DNA from: Mesonia sediminis
Lineage (GTDB): Bacteria; Bacteroidota; Bacteroidia; Flavobacteriales; Flavobacteriaceae
Assembly: GCF_042684705.1 (NCBI RefSeq)
Contig: NZ_JBHULZ010000026.1
Coordinates: 62,001 to 126,000 of the forward strand
Reading direction: 5' to 3'
DNA length: 64,000 nucleotides
Shown here one piece after another: positions 8,644 through 16,225 of this stretch (its first letter is position 1; each line of letters opens with the position of its first letter). The notes under the pieces are model-generated. The model did no database searches. It was not told where the DNA came from and was given only the letters and a program-made list of their open reading frames with translations. A program made the position numbers and the translations under genes.

Positions 8644-9849
8644 CTAGTTATTTAAACGTGATTGAATATAATTAAGTATATCTTTAGCTACCAAATCTTT
8701 GGTCTTTAACTCATAATCTAAAACTTGTTGGGTATCGATAATCCTAATTTTATTGGTGGGTTGCTTAAACCCTGCCCCCTTGTCGTTTAATGAGTTTAAT
8801 ACAATTGCGTCTAAGTGCTTACGTTGTAATTTCCCACGGGCATTCATCAATTCATTTTCTGTCTCAAGTGCAAAACCCACTAGAAATTGTCGGGTTTTGG
8901 CTTCGCCCATCGCTTTTAAGATATCTTCTGTCTTTTCTAGCTGGATTTCTAGAAATTGATCGGCTTTTTTAATTTTTTGATCGGCTTTTTTTACAGGCCT
9001 ATAGTCTGATACTGCCGCTGCAGCTATAGCCAAATCTACTTGCTCATAGTGCTTAAAAACAGCATCATACATTTCTTTGGTGCTTGTTACCGGGATAAGG
9101 CTAACATTAGGCAAGTCAATTTTTTGATTGGTAGGGCCGCTAACCAAAACCACTTGTGCGCCGAGCTTGGCCGCCTCTTTAGCAAGAGCGAAACCCATTT
9201 TTCCGCTTGAGTGATTCCCAATAAACCGAACCGGGTCAATTGCTTCATAAGTAGGCCCTGCGGTTATCAACACCTTTTTTCCTGTCCAAGGGTTTTGCTT
9301 TCGCTGATAGTCAAGAATATAATTAATAATATCCTCTGGTTCTGCCATTCTGCCTTCACCGCTTAAACCGCTTGCTAGTTCTCCACTGCCTACAGGAATA
9401 ATTAAATTCCCGAAAGCGCTTAATTTATCTAAAGCATTTTGAGTACCCGGGTGTTTGTACATATCCAAATCCATTGCAGGAGCAATAAACACGGGACATT
9501 TTGCAGAGAGATAAGTAGCTAATAAAAAATTATCGGATTGAGCATGGGCCATTTTGGCCAAAGTATTAGCCGTAGCCGGTGCCACCAGCATAAAATCGGC
9601 CCAAAGGCCTAGATCAACATGGTTATTCCAAACCTCATCTTCCTCATCGGTAAAAGAGGTAATCACATCATGTTTTGAAAGCGTTGACAAGGTTAAGGGT
9701 GTAACAAATTCTTTTGCTTTTGGCGTCATAATCACCTTAACCGATGCGCCTTCTTTAATGAGCAAACGAACCAAAAAGGGTATTTTGTATGCGGCGATTC
9801 CTGCCGTAATACCTAATACCACTTTTTGGTTCTGTAAAAAGCCTGCCAT
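8644..9849 (-). CDS. coaBC: Bifunctional phosphopantothenoylcysteine decarboxylase / phosphopantothenate-cysteine ligase
   Basis: A 401-residue fusion making 4'-phosphopantetheine for coenzyme A. CoaC (about 1-180) is the FMN-dependent decarboxylase, with VLGITAGIAAYK and the active-site histidine in NNHVDL (H77). CoaB (about 188-401) begins KKVLITAGPTYE and includes the nucleotide-binding segment GNHSSGKMG and AAAVSDYRP. Two residues known as catalytic in E. coli CoaC differ: the PxMN motif reads PAMD (D127), and the flap cysteine in the LACG motif is serine (LASG, S160). I believe such variants occur in Bacteroidota, but this needs an alignment. rpoZ lies 10 bases upstream and the PorD-like gene 17 bases downstream. 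Confidence 0.93.
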   Translation of the reverse strand: MAGFLQNQKVVLGITAGIAAYKIPFLVRLLIKEGASVKVIMTPKAKEFVTPLTLSTLSKHDVITSFTDEEDEVWNNHVDLGLWADFMLVAPATANTLAKMAHAQSDNFLLATYLSAKCPVFIAPAMDLDMYKHPGTQNALDKLSAFGNLIIPVGSGELASGLSGEGRMAEPEDIINYILDYQRKQNPWTGKKVLITAGPTYEAIDPVRFIGNHSSGKMGFALAKEAAKLGAQVVLVSGPTNQKIDLPNVSLIPVTSTKEMYDAVFKHYEQVDLAIAAAAVSDYRPVKKADQKIKKADQFLEIQLEKTEDILKAMGEAKTRQFLVGFALETENELMNARGKLQRKHLDAIVLNSLNDKGAGFKQPTNKIRIIDTQQVLDYELKTKDLVAKDILNYIQSRLNN

Positions 9850-9859
9850 ATCTTATCGA

Positions 9860-10189
9860 TTAGGCTTGTTGGTCTTCTTTTGTATTTCTGAAGTAGATCT
9901 TATCTTCTAACCACTCTTCCACTGCTAAAGCGTGTGGTTTAGGTAAACGCTCATAAAATTTAGAAACCTCTATTTGCTCTTTGTTCTCAAAGATTTCATC
10001 TAAACTATCGTTATAAGTGGCAAACTCATCTAACTTCTCAATCAATTCCTTTTTTATCTCAGAATTGATTTGTGTAGCACGCTTGGCCACAATTGAAATA
10101 GCCTCATAAATGTTATCTGTAGGAGCATCTACTAAGTTTTTATCAATAGTAGTAGTACTTACTGGCGCTTTAGAATTTTTAATATCCAT
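9860..10189 (-). CDS. rpoZ: DNA-directed RNA polymerase subunit omega, Bacteroidota type
   Basis: A 109-residue protein with the Bacteroidota form of RpoZ, which helps assemble and stabilise core RNA polymerase. The segment NIYEAISIVAKRATQIN corresponds to the conserved omega helix that contacts beta-prime, and the C-terminal half (KPHALAVEEWLEDKIYF) is the lineage-specific extension. It sits between bamD (4 bases upstream) and coaBC (10 bases downstream), a spacing that implies cotranscription and perhaps translational coupling. The position beside coaBC matches other Bacteroidota genomes. Confidence 0.9.
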   Translation of the reverse strand: MDIKNSKAPVSTTTIDKNLVDAPTDNIYEAISIVAKRATQINSEIKKELIEKLDEFATYNDSLDEIFENKEQIEVSKFYERLPKPHALAVEEWLEDKIYFRNTKEDQQA

Positions 10190-10193
10190 AGGT

Positions 10194-11045
10194 TTATCCT
10201 AAATTATTTTCTGAATTGTTATTTAATCTCTCTTTTATCTCTTTTGCAATAGTATTTGCTTGCTCTACATATCCCCCCTGAGGGAAGTATTTCAAGTAAT
10301 CTTCATAATAAGTTTGTGCCGCGATTAAACGCTCTTCTACCAACTGGGCGTAACTGTTGATTGCTAATATGTAGGCAGCATCTAATTTATAAAAATAAGC
10401 TTCATCCCTAAATTTAGAACCTGGATTATTTTCTATAAAATTATCAAAGGCTTCAATAGCCGCTTTATAGTCCTCGCGGTGATGATAAGATTTAGCGATT
10501 TCGTAAGCTTTTTTCTCTAACTTTTCACGTAGAGCTGCGTATTTCTCATTAGCATCTCCAATATGCTCTCCATCGGGAAATTTACTAATGTATTCTTGAA
10601 ATTTATTCATCGCCTTTAAGGTTTCGGTCTGATCAAGCGAATACCTTGGCGATTCGTTATAATAACTCAATGCACTTTTGTAAAAAGCCTCCTCGTATTT
10701 TTGACTATTGGGATAAGACTTAGTAAAACGCTCAAATTGATATGCCGAGTCAAAGTAAGCACCTAAAATATAATAGCTATTGGCGTGCACAAAAGATATA
10801 TGTTCTCCCTGGGGTTTCCCTCTATATTGAGGCAATACCTGTTCAATAAGTCGTAAGGCTTTTTTATGTTTTGATTTTTTATTTTCAGCAAGTCCTTCTT
10901 CATAAAGTTGCATGGCCACCTCATACTTCTGTTTTACCTCATCGCTCTTTAACGCCTTTTGGTATTCACTACAAGAAGTATGGCCAGCCATAAGACTTAC
11001 TAGTAAAAATAAATAATAAATATTATGTTTTAAAATTTGTTGCAT
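10194..11045 (-). CDS. bamD: Outer membrane protein assembly factor BamD (lipoprotein)
   Basis: A 283-residue lipoprotein component of the BAM complex, which inserts beta-barrel proteins into the outer membrane. The start at 11045 gives MQQILKHNIYYLFLLVSLMA and a lipobox ending GHTSC, so the mature protein begins at that cysteine. A longer reading from 11108 would overlap the dapA stop and put 46 residues before the lipobox, too long for a signal peptide. TPR-like helical repeats follow, with recurring YY and SYP-type motifs typical of BamD (AYQFERFTKSYPNS, YISKFPDGEHIG, NFIENNPGSKF, YLKYFPQGGY). A -7-like motif lies almost at the ATG. rpoZ follows after 4 bases. Confidence 0.92.
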   Translation of the reverse strand: MQQILKHNIYYLFLLVSLMAGHTSCSEYQKALKSDEVKQKYEVAMQLYEEGLAENKKSKHKKALRLIEQVLPQYRGKPQGEHISFVHANSYYILGAYFDSAYQFERFTKSYPNSQKYEEAFYKSALSYYNESPRYSLDQTETLKAMNKFQEYISKFPDGEHIGDANEKYAALREKLEKKAYEIAKSYHHREDYKAAIEAFDNFIENNPGSKFRDEAYFYKLDAAYILAINSYAQLVEERLIAAQTYYEDYLKYFPQGGYVEQANTIAKEIKERLNNNSENNLG

Positions 11046-11049
11046 CCTG

Positions 11050-11057
11050 CAAAAGTA
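11050..11057 (-). promoter_or_regulatory. Candidate -7 promoter element directly before bamD (TACTTTTG)
   Basis: On the minus strand TACTTTTG fits TAnnTTTG and ends four bases before the bamD ATG. If used, transcription would begin at or next to the start codon, giving a leaderless or near-leaderless mRNA. No matching -33 TTTG was seen. Confidence 0.4.
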
Positions 11058-11100
11058 CTGTTTTTTAGAATAGTAAAAAAATAATTGTTTCATTTCAGCT

Positions 11101-11985
11101 TTAAGCATTGGCTAGGCTATCCATAAATTCGTGAATACGATATTTTAAATTAGCCGAAGCTTCAACCAGAGGTAACCTTACCACCGCCGTAGATAAGCCT
11201 AATTTTTGAAACACAACCTTAATCCCTGCAGGATTTCCTTCTTCAAAAATCATATCTATAGCTGGAGCTAATTTATAATGCAATTCATAGGCTTCATCGA
11301 CCTTACGATCAAGACCCAGGGCTACCATTCGTGAGAAATCTTCGGGAAAACCTTCACCAATTACCGAAATAACTCCCGCACCTCCCGCTAGAACCATAGG
11401 CAGTGTTATCATATCATCGCCCGAGATTACTAAAAAATCTTTAGGACAATTATCTATAAGTTGCATTGCTTGCACTAGATCGCCCGCCGCTTCTTTAATT
11501 CCGATTATATTTTCAAAATCAGAAGCCAGTCGTGCTACTGTGTGCGGCAACATATTACTGGCGGTTCTACCCGGCACATTATATAGTATTATCGGCATTT
11601 TAGTAGCTTGTGCAACTTGTTTGAAATGCTGATAAATACCTTCTTGGGTAGGCTTATTATAAAAAGGAGAAACCGACAACAAGGCATCAAAACCTGTAAG
11701 ATTATCATTCTGCAATTGATCTACCACTTGTTGGGTACTGTTACCTCCTACCCCTAAGACCAAGGGTAGTTCTCCGTTATTTTCATCGATTACAATTTGC
11801 TTGACCCGTTCTTTTTCTTCTGAGGTTAAGGTTGCGCTTTCTGCCGTAGTACCTAAAACCACCAAGTAGTCAATTCCATTTTCTATTTGGAATCTCACAA
11901 TTTTGCGCAGGGCGATTTCATCGACTTCGCTTTCGGGTGTAAATGGTGTTACCAAAGCCACTCCTGTACCTACAAATTTTTGCAT
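11101..11985 (-). CDS. dapA: 4-hydroxy-tetrahydrodipicolinate synthase
   Basis: A 294-residue class I aldolase that condenses pyruvate with aspartate semialdehyde, the first committed step to diaminopimelate and lysine. The Schiff-base lysine is K164 (IIGIKEAAGD), the catalytic tyrosine is Y135 (YNVPGRTASN), and the GTTAE pyruvate-binding motif is at 45-49. Length is normal. It starts 5 bases after the DUF6913 gene stops, so the two are probably cotranscribed. The later pathway enzyme DapD is 8 kb away at 20046 on the other strand. No lysine riboswitch was recognised upstream. Confidence 0.96.
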   Translation of the reverse strand: MQKFVGTGVALVTPFTPESEVDEIALRKIVRFQIENGIDYLVVLGTTAESATLTSEEKERVKQIVIDENNGELPLVLGVGGNSTQQVVDQLQNDNLTGFDALLSVSPFYNKPTQEGIYQHFKQVAQATKMPIILYNVPGRTASNMLPHTVARLASDFENIIGIKEAAGDLVQAMQLIDNCPKDFLVISGDDMITLPMVLAGGAGVISVIGEGFPEDFSRMVALGLDRKVDEAYELHYKLAPAIDMIFEEGNPAGIKVVFQKLGLSTAVVRLPLVEASANLKYRIHEFMDSLANA

Positions 11986-11990
11986 AATTG

Positions 11991-12515
11991 TTATTTTATA
12001 ATTTTTAAATATTTAACTAACTCCTGTGTAAACAACTCGTGTTCATCTAATGGAACCAAAACTTCTAAATCATTCAAACGTTTTTCATTTAACCGAAAAC
12101 CAATCCGTAAAGTGGTTTTCACTCGACTACTGACAAACAATAACTCTTGCCTATCTTGATTAAAGTAATTGATTAACAAATCATACTTTTTTTCTAAAAA
12201 AGGCTGTGCTGCAGATTGCTTCTGAAGCTTCCCTAACAAAGAAAACGACTTTTTAGTAAAAACGCCCTCATTCTCGGTTTTGATTTGTTCTGCGAAGGAC
12301 AAACAATTTATAGCGTCATTGTTAAGCTTAAACTGTTTTGTCAAGTTTTGCCTTAAGTTTGCAATATTTACTTGATCTTTTTCATACAAAATCCCAATGC
12401 TATTTATAGCTGATGGTTTTTGCACCCTTTTTTGACTCAGGTTTTTATTGACCTCTTTTTGTATTGCTCTTTGTTTTAAACTCAATTGTTTTTGTCTTAT
12501 TGACCGTAAAGCCAA
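11991..12515 (-). CDS. DUF6913-type conserved hypothetical protein
   Basis: A 174-residue cytoplasmic protein of unknown function. The N-terminus is strongly basic and helical, rich in Lys, Arg and Gln. A globular part from about residue 40 begins INSIGILYEKDQ and contains KYDLLINYF and a closing LVKYLKIIK. These features match the flavobacterial family found just before dapA and annotated as DUF6913. The start is read as TTG at 12515, since no in-frame ATG exists upstream of the conserved core; this overlaps the 3' end of the M61 peptidase gene by 19 bases and suggests translational coupling. No catalytic motif is visible. Confidence 0.72.
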   Translation of the reverse strand: MALRSIRQKQLSLKQRAIQKEVNKNLSQKRVQKPSAINSIGILYEKDQVNIANLRQNLTKQFKLNNDAINCLSFAEQIKTENEGVFTKKSFSLLGKLQKQSAAQPFLEKKYDLLINYFNQDRQELLFVSSRVKTTLRIGFRLNEKRLNDLEVLVPLDEHELFTQELVKYLKIIK

Positions 12516-14371
12516 GCATTTCTTAATTCAACACGTGGGTCTTCTAGTGGCAGATCCATGTTTTTTAACTCTTTTTTTATCAAGACAGGCGCTATCACTT
12601 TTGTTTTTAAATTAAGTAAGGCCCCATCGCGCTCCACCAGCATTTCAATTTTATCACCCTCCTTCCAGTTTCGACTAGTTAATATGAGGTTCATAATATT
12701 ATCTAGATTATAATTTTGTCTATTTATAGATTTGATGATATCACCGCCTTGCAAGCCAGCATTTTTCAGGAAAGAGTTTAATGCAATACCTTCACGTACA
12801 AATATCTCTTTACTATCTGGTTTTGCATCTATAAACGGATCTGCTTGATTTAAGAAAAAATCGGTTTTAATAGTATCTACCGATTGCTCTACCCCTACTT
12901 TGGCTAGAAGTTTTTTGTAAGGTATAGGTGTATTACCCGCCACGTAAGTATTTAGAAAACCCCCAATTTCTGGATAGGTTAATTCGGTAATAACTTGAAA
13001 TAATTTTTCATCTTCAAAGGGTTTGTCTTTACCATACTTGGCACTCAATGCTTTCATTAAATCTAAAACGCCCATTTTACCATCGCTTAATTCGCGCAAA
13101 CGTATGTCTAAGCTCATCCCAATTAGTGCTCCTTTTAAGTACACATTATAGTAATTAGAAGCATGTGGGTCTTCAAGTATATGCCGACTCATATGTGTAA
13201 AAGCTATCTCGTCATCGTAATTGGTTGCAGCTTCTATTTTCTCGGCAATTCTTTCATAAAAAGCAGACTCATCAATTAATTTTTGATCGATTTGAAAAAG
13301 ATTGGCAAAATATTCGGTAACCCCTTCATACATCCATAGATGCTGTGACATTTTAGGCTTAGCGTAATCAAAATAATGCACTTCTTTAGAGTGAATATTT
13401 AGAGGAGTTATGATATGAAAGAATTCATGTGCCACTACATCGGTCATACTTTTGTTCAAAAAATCTAGTGGCATAGCCTCTGGCATTACTACCATGGTAG
13501 AAGTATGATGTTCTAGCGCTCCAAAACCTTGCGCATCTGTTTTCTCAAGATCAGACAAATAGAGAAGTATCACGTATTCGCCAGTATTGTCAATTTCACC
13601 TAAAAAGTTTTTTTGCGCCCTTAAAATTTTCTCAAGATTCGGCTTTAGGTCTTTTGCATCATATTTTTTATTAGGTGAGTACACATACAGACGTACTTGC
13701 ATTTCTCCCTCAAGATTAAACTCAGCCGCGCTAACATCGGTGTACATAATAGGATTATCCATCACTTCAAAATATCGTGAAGCTTGATAAATGTCTTTCA
13801 TTTGCATTTCGCCAACTGCCTGACTAGAAAGCTTTTTAAGTGAAGTACCTCCGTTCAAATGTGCATCGCGTAAAATTGAAATCGTATAAGGAGTTTCTTT
13901 CAAATCCGTAAAGTAACCTACAAATCCGTGTAAGTTTAGCACGAAGTTTTCATTATCAGCAATATTCGTTCCCGATGGAGAAAACACTCCTAGTTCATCC
14001 TCGGCATCATAAGTATCATCTACAGTATAAGTAATATAATCTAGTTGTTGCGCGTTTTGAATTTCATAAGAGTTCATTCCAATCGGTTTAACCGGAAGTA
14101 AATTTCCTTTATAATCATAAGCTTTAAATCCAGATAATAATCGGCCGTAATTATCTACAGAATAGGTACCTGGTACCGTTTGCGGAATATTATAACTAAC
14201 GATGTTTTGATTAAAAGCTTGGGGATCTATTTTTACTTCAACGCGGTCGTTTTCAACATTAACCAAATCTATATGAACCTCTGTAAAAAAAGGCTGGCCT
14301 TTAGTGTTTTTTTGAACCCCGCACGACCAAATAAAAAATGAAAGGCTTAAAAGAAAGATTATTTTTTTCAT
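12497..14371 (-). CDS. M61 (glycyl aminopeptidase) family metallopeptidase with PDZ domain, lipoprotein
   Basis: A 624-residue predicted lipoprotein peptidase. The start at 14371 gives MKKIIFLLSLSFFIWSC, a signal peptide with lipobox cysteine; the open frame extends upstream to 14506, but a promoter motif lies inside that extension, which argues against the longer form. The zinc-binding HEFFH motif is near residue 313, followed by YEGVTEYF, whose glutamate is the probable third ligand. A PDZ-like domain (GLQGGDIIKSINRQ) lies near 530-600. The N-terminal beta region is typical of M61 proteins. The likely role is processing peptides in the periplasm or at the cell surface; substrate unknown. 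It is the promoter-proximal gene of a minus-strand cluster leading through DUF6913, dapA and bamD. Confidence 0.88.
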   Translation of the reverse strand: MKKIIFLLSLSFFIWSCGVQKNTKGQPFFTEVHIDLVNVENDRVEVKIDPQAFNQNIVSYNIPQTVPGTYSVDNYGRLLSGFKAYDYKGNLLPVKPIGMNSYEIQNAQQLDYITYTVDDTYDAEDELGVFSPSGTNIADNENFVLNLHGFVGYFTDLKETPYTISILRDAHLNGGTSLKKLSSQAVGEMQMKDIYQASRYFEVMDNPIMYTDVSAAEFNLEGEMQVRLYVYSPNKKYDAKDLKPNLEKILRAQKNFLGEIDNTGEYVILLYLSDLEKTDAQGFGALEHHTSTMVVMPEAMPLDFLNKSMTDVVAHEFFHIITPLNIHSKEVHYFDYAKPKMSQHLWMYEGVTEYFANLFQIDQKLIDESAFYERIAEKIEAATNYDDEIAFTHMSRHILEDPHASNYYNVYLKGALIGMSLDIRLRELSDGKMGVLDLMKALSAKYGKDKPFEDEKLFQVITELTYPEIGGFLNTYVAGNTPIPYKKLLAKVGVEQSVDTIKTDFFLNQADPFIDAKPDSKEIFVREGIALNSFLKNAGLQGGDIIKSINRQNYNLDNIMNLILTSRNWKEGDKIEMLVERDGALLNLKTKVIAPVLIKKELKNMDLPLEDPRVELRNAWLYGQ

Positions 14372-14427
14372 AGTAATTGTATTCATACTATATAGACCGA
14401 CTATTTTAGTAGTTGTTACATAGCGCT

Positions 14428-14461
14428 CAAAAATAATTATTTTTGTGACGAAAAAAACAAA
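14428..14461 (-). promoter_or_regulatory. Candidate promoter of the M61 peptidase gene
   Basis: On the minus strand TTTG (14461-14458) is followed after 22 bases by TATTTTTG (14435-14428), fitting the Bacteroidota TTTG-N17-23-TAnnTTTG promoter. It lies about 57 bases before the chosen ATG at 14371. Confidence 0.55.
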
Positions 14462-14478
14462 TAAGCCAAGCTTATATT

Positions 14479-14486
14479 TACCTTTG
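14479..14486 (+). promoter_or_regulatory. Candidate -7 promoter element of the split nucleotidase pair (TACCTTTG)
   Basis: TACCTTTG matches TAnnTTTG and ends 14 bases before the ATG at 14501. It is divergent from, and about 45 bases from, the candidate M61 promoter, so the two transcription units share this short region. Confidence 0.5.
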
Positions 14487-14500
14487 TAAAAAATCATTTT

Positions 14501-15262
14501 ATGCATTACTTAAAATCAGGTCTTGTCTTACTCGCAGGACTATGCCTAGTGAGTTGTAAAGAAAAAACTTCTTTGGCGGTAAGCCATATAAAGGCTAAAC
14601 AAATTGCGGTCGCAGCCGATATAGAAGAAGACCCTAAAATTACTGCCTTTATCCAACCTTATAAAGAGCATATTGACAAAGAAATGAACAGCGTTTTGTC
14701 TTTTACGCCTAAAACTTTATCTAAAAATGATGGCGAATTGAATACAGCTATAGGAAATATGGAAGCTGATGCAGTTTTAGAGATGGCCACCCCTATTTTT
14801 CAAGAAAGAGAACAAAAATCGATTGATGCAGTTCTATTAAACCACGGTGGAATTCGTTCTATCATCAGTAAAGGCGATATTACTACAAAAACCGCTTTTA
14901 ATATAATGCCCTTTGAGAATGAGTTGGTAATTGTAGGAATCAAAGGTAAGCACTTGCATGCTATGTTTGAATACTTAGCTCAAAATCAAACCGCGCACCC
15001 CTTAGCGGGAATGCAGCTCATTTTAGATAAAAACGGATCTATAAAAAGTAAAAAGATTCAGGGTAAAAATTTAGAAGATGATCGCTTGTATTATATAGCC
15101 ACCAACGATTATTTGATGGAAGGCGGTGATCGCATGGATTTCTTTAAAAAGAAAGAAACCGCCACTTATATTGATTACAAATTAAGAAACCTTTTCTTAG
15201 ATTACTTTAAAAAACACGATACCATTAATCCGTTACGCGACCAACGTTTTATACAAGAATAA
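14501..15262 (+). CDS. 5'-nucleotidase C-terminal (substrate-binding) domain protein, lipoprotein
   Basis: A 253-residue lipoprotein (signal MHYLKSGLVLLAGLCLVSC) made only of the C-terminal domain of UshA-type 5'-nucleotidases. The motifs NHGGIRSIISKGDIT and FNIMPFENELV are the characteristic nucleoside-binding elements, and YYIATNDYLMEGGDRM is the late conserved segment. It lacks the metallophosphatase domain, which is encoded by the next gene 3 bases downstream. Together the two would reconstitute a complete periplasmic nucleotidase, with this part anchored to a membrane. The two-gene arrangement recurs in Bacteroidota, to my knowledge, so this looks like a stable split rather than a fresh frameshift: each half has its own export signal. 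Confidence 0.9.
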   Translation: MHYLKSGLVLLAGLCLVSCKEKTSLAVSHIKAKQIAVAADIEEDPKITAFIQPYKEHIDKEMNSVLSFTPKTLSKNDGELNTAIGNMEADAVLEMATPIFQEREQKSIDAVLLNHGGIRSIISKGDITTKTAFNIMPFENELVIVGIKGKHLHAMFEYLAQNQTAHPLAGMQLILDKNGSIKSKKIQGKNLEDDRLYYIATNDYLMEGGDRMDFFKKKETATYIDYKLRNLFLDYFKKHDTINPLRDQRFIQE

Positions 15263-15265
15263 GTC

Positions 15266-16183
15266 ATGAAAAGAAGAACATTCATTCAAAAAACGGCTGC
15301 GGCAGGATTTCTTACAAGTATCGCCGGTGCAGGCGTTTTAAGCACAGGATTCAAACCCTCTTTTAAGAAGCATATCACCATCTTGCATACCAATGATGTG
15401 CATAGCCATATAGAACCCTTTAGCCCACAAAACGCTAGAAATCCAAATGCTGGTGGAGTTGCTAAACGCTATACTTTAATTCAAAAAATTAGAAAAGAAA
15501 ATCCTAATGTACTTTTATTAGATGCGGGCGATATGTTTCAAGGCACGCCTTATTTTAATTTTTATGGAGGAGAGCTTGAATTTAAGCTTATGAGCAAAAT
15601 GGGTTATGATGCTGCTACATTGGGAAATCACGACTTTGACAATGGTCTAGACGGCCTGTTGGCGCAAATACCAAATGCTAAATTTAGTTTTATAAATAGT
15701 AACTATGATTTCTCCAATACTATTCTTGACGGTGGCTACATAAAACCTTATGAAATTTTTATAAAAGATGGAGTGAAAATTGGTGTTTTTGGCGTAGGTA
15801 TTGAATTGGAAGGATTAGTAAATAAAAAAATGTATAGAGAAACTCAGTACAATGATCCTATTATGGTGGCTCAAGACCTTAGCCACCAATTAAAAAATGA
15901 AGAGCAATGTGATTTAGTAATTTGCCTTTCGCATTTGGGTTACCGATATAAATCGGGTAAGATTGATGATTTAAAGCTTGCCAAACGAACCGAAAATATT
16001 GATTTGATTATTGGTGGGCATAGTCATACTTTTTTAGATAAACCTACTGTGGTCCGTAATGCCAAAGATAAAAATGTGCTTGTAAATCAAGTAGGTTGGG
16101 CAGGAATCAATTTAGGCAGAATAGATTTTTATTTAGACGACCAAAAAAACATCAGTAGCGAAGGGGCAAGCATACTGGTTTAA
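15266..16183 (+). CDS. 5'-nucleotidase metallophosphatase domain protein (UshA N-terminal half), Tat-type signal
   Basis: A 305-residue calcineurin-like phosphoesterase domain. The N-terminus (MKRRTFIQKTAAAGF) has the twin arginine and hydrophobic stretch of a Tat signal. Metal-binding motifs are in order: LHTNDVHSH near 38-46, DAGDMFQGTPYF, TLGNHDFDNG, and GGHSHTF near the end. These are the dimetal-site residues of the 5'-nucleotidase family. It ends where the C-terminal substrate domain would begin, and that domain is the preceding gene. Likely role is periplasmic dephosphorylation of nucleotides. Translation is probably coupled with the upstream gene (3-base gap). Confidence 0.92.
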   Translation: MKRRTFIQKTAAAGFLTSIAGAGVLSTGFKPSFKKHITILHTNDVHSHIEPFSPQNARNPNAGGVAKRYTLIQKIRKENPNVLLLDAGDMFQGTPYFNFYGGELEFKLMSKMGYDAATLGNHDFDNGLDGLLAQIPNAKFSFINSNYDFSNTILDGGYIKPYEIFIKDGVKIGVFGVGIELEGLVNKKMYRETQYNDPIMVAQDLSHQLKNEEQCDLVICLSHLGYRYKSGKIDDLKLAKRTENIDLIIGGHSHTFLDKPTVVRNAKDKNVLVNQVGWAGINLGRIDFYLDDQKNISSEGASILV

Positions 16184-16188
16184 ATTAT

Positions 16189-16218
16189 ACCGCCAGCGCT
16201 TTGTTTCGCACTGGCGGT
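16189..16218. terminator. Bidirectional terminator between the nucleotidase pair and ligA
   Basis: ACCGCCAG and CTGGCGGT form a strong stem with an internal GC extension. It begins 5 bases after the plus-strand stop and ends 7 bases before the ligA stop, so it serves convergent transcripts. Confidence 0.75.
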
Positions 16219-16225
16219 TTATAAA

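Noticed and set aside
11046..11108. Longer N-terminus for bamD
   Set aside because: It overlaps the dapA stop and would place the lipobox cysteine 46 residues from the start; the ATG at 11045 gives a normal lipoprotein signal.
14372..14506. 45-codon N-terminal extension of the M61 peptidase
   Set aside because: The extension contains the likely promoter and precedes a complete lipoprotein signal peptide starting at 14371.
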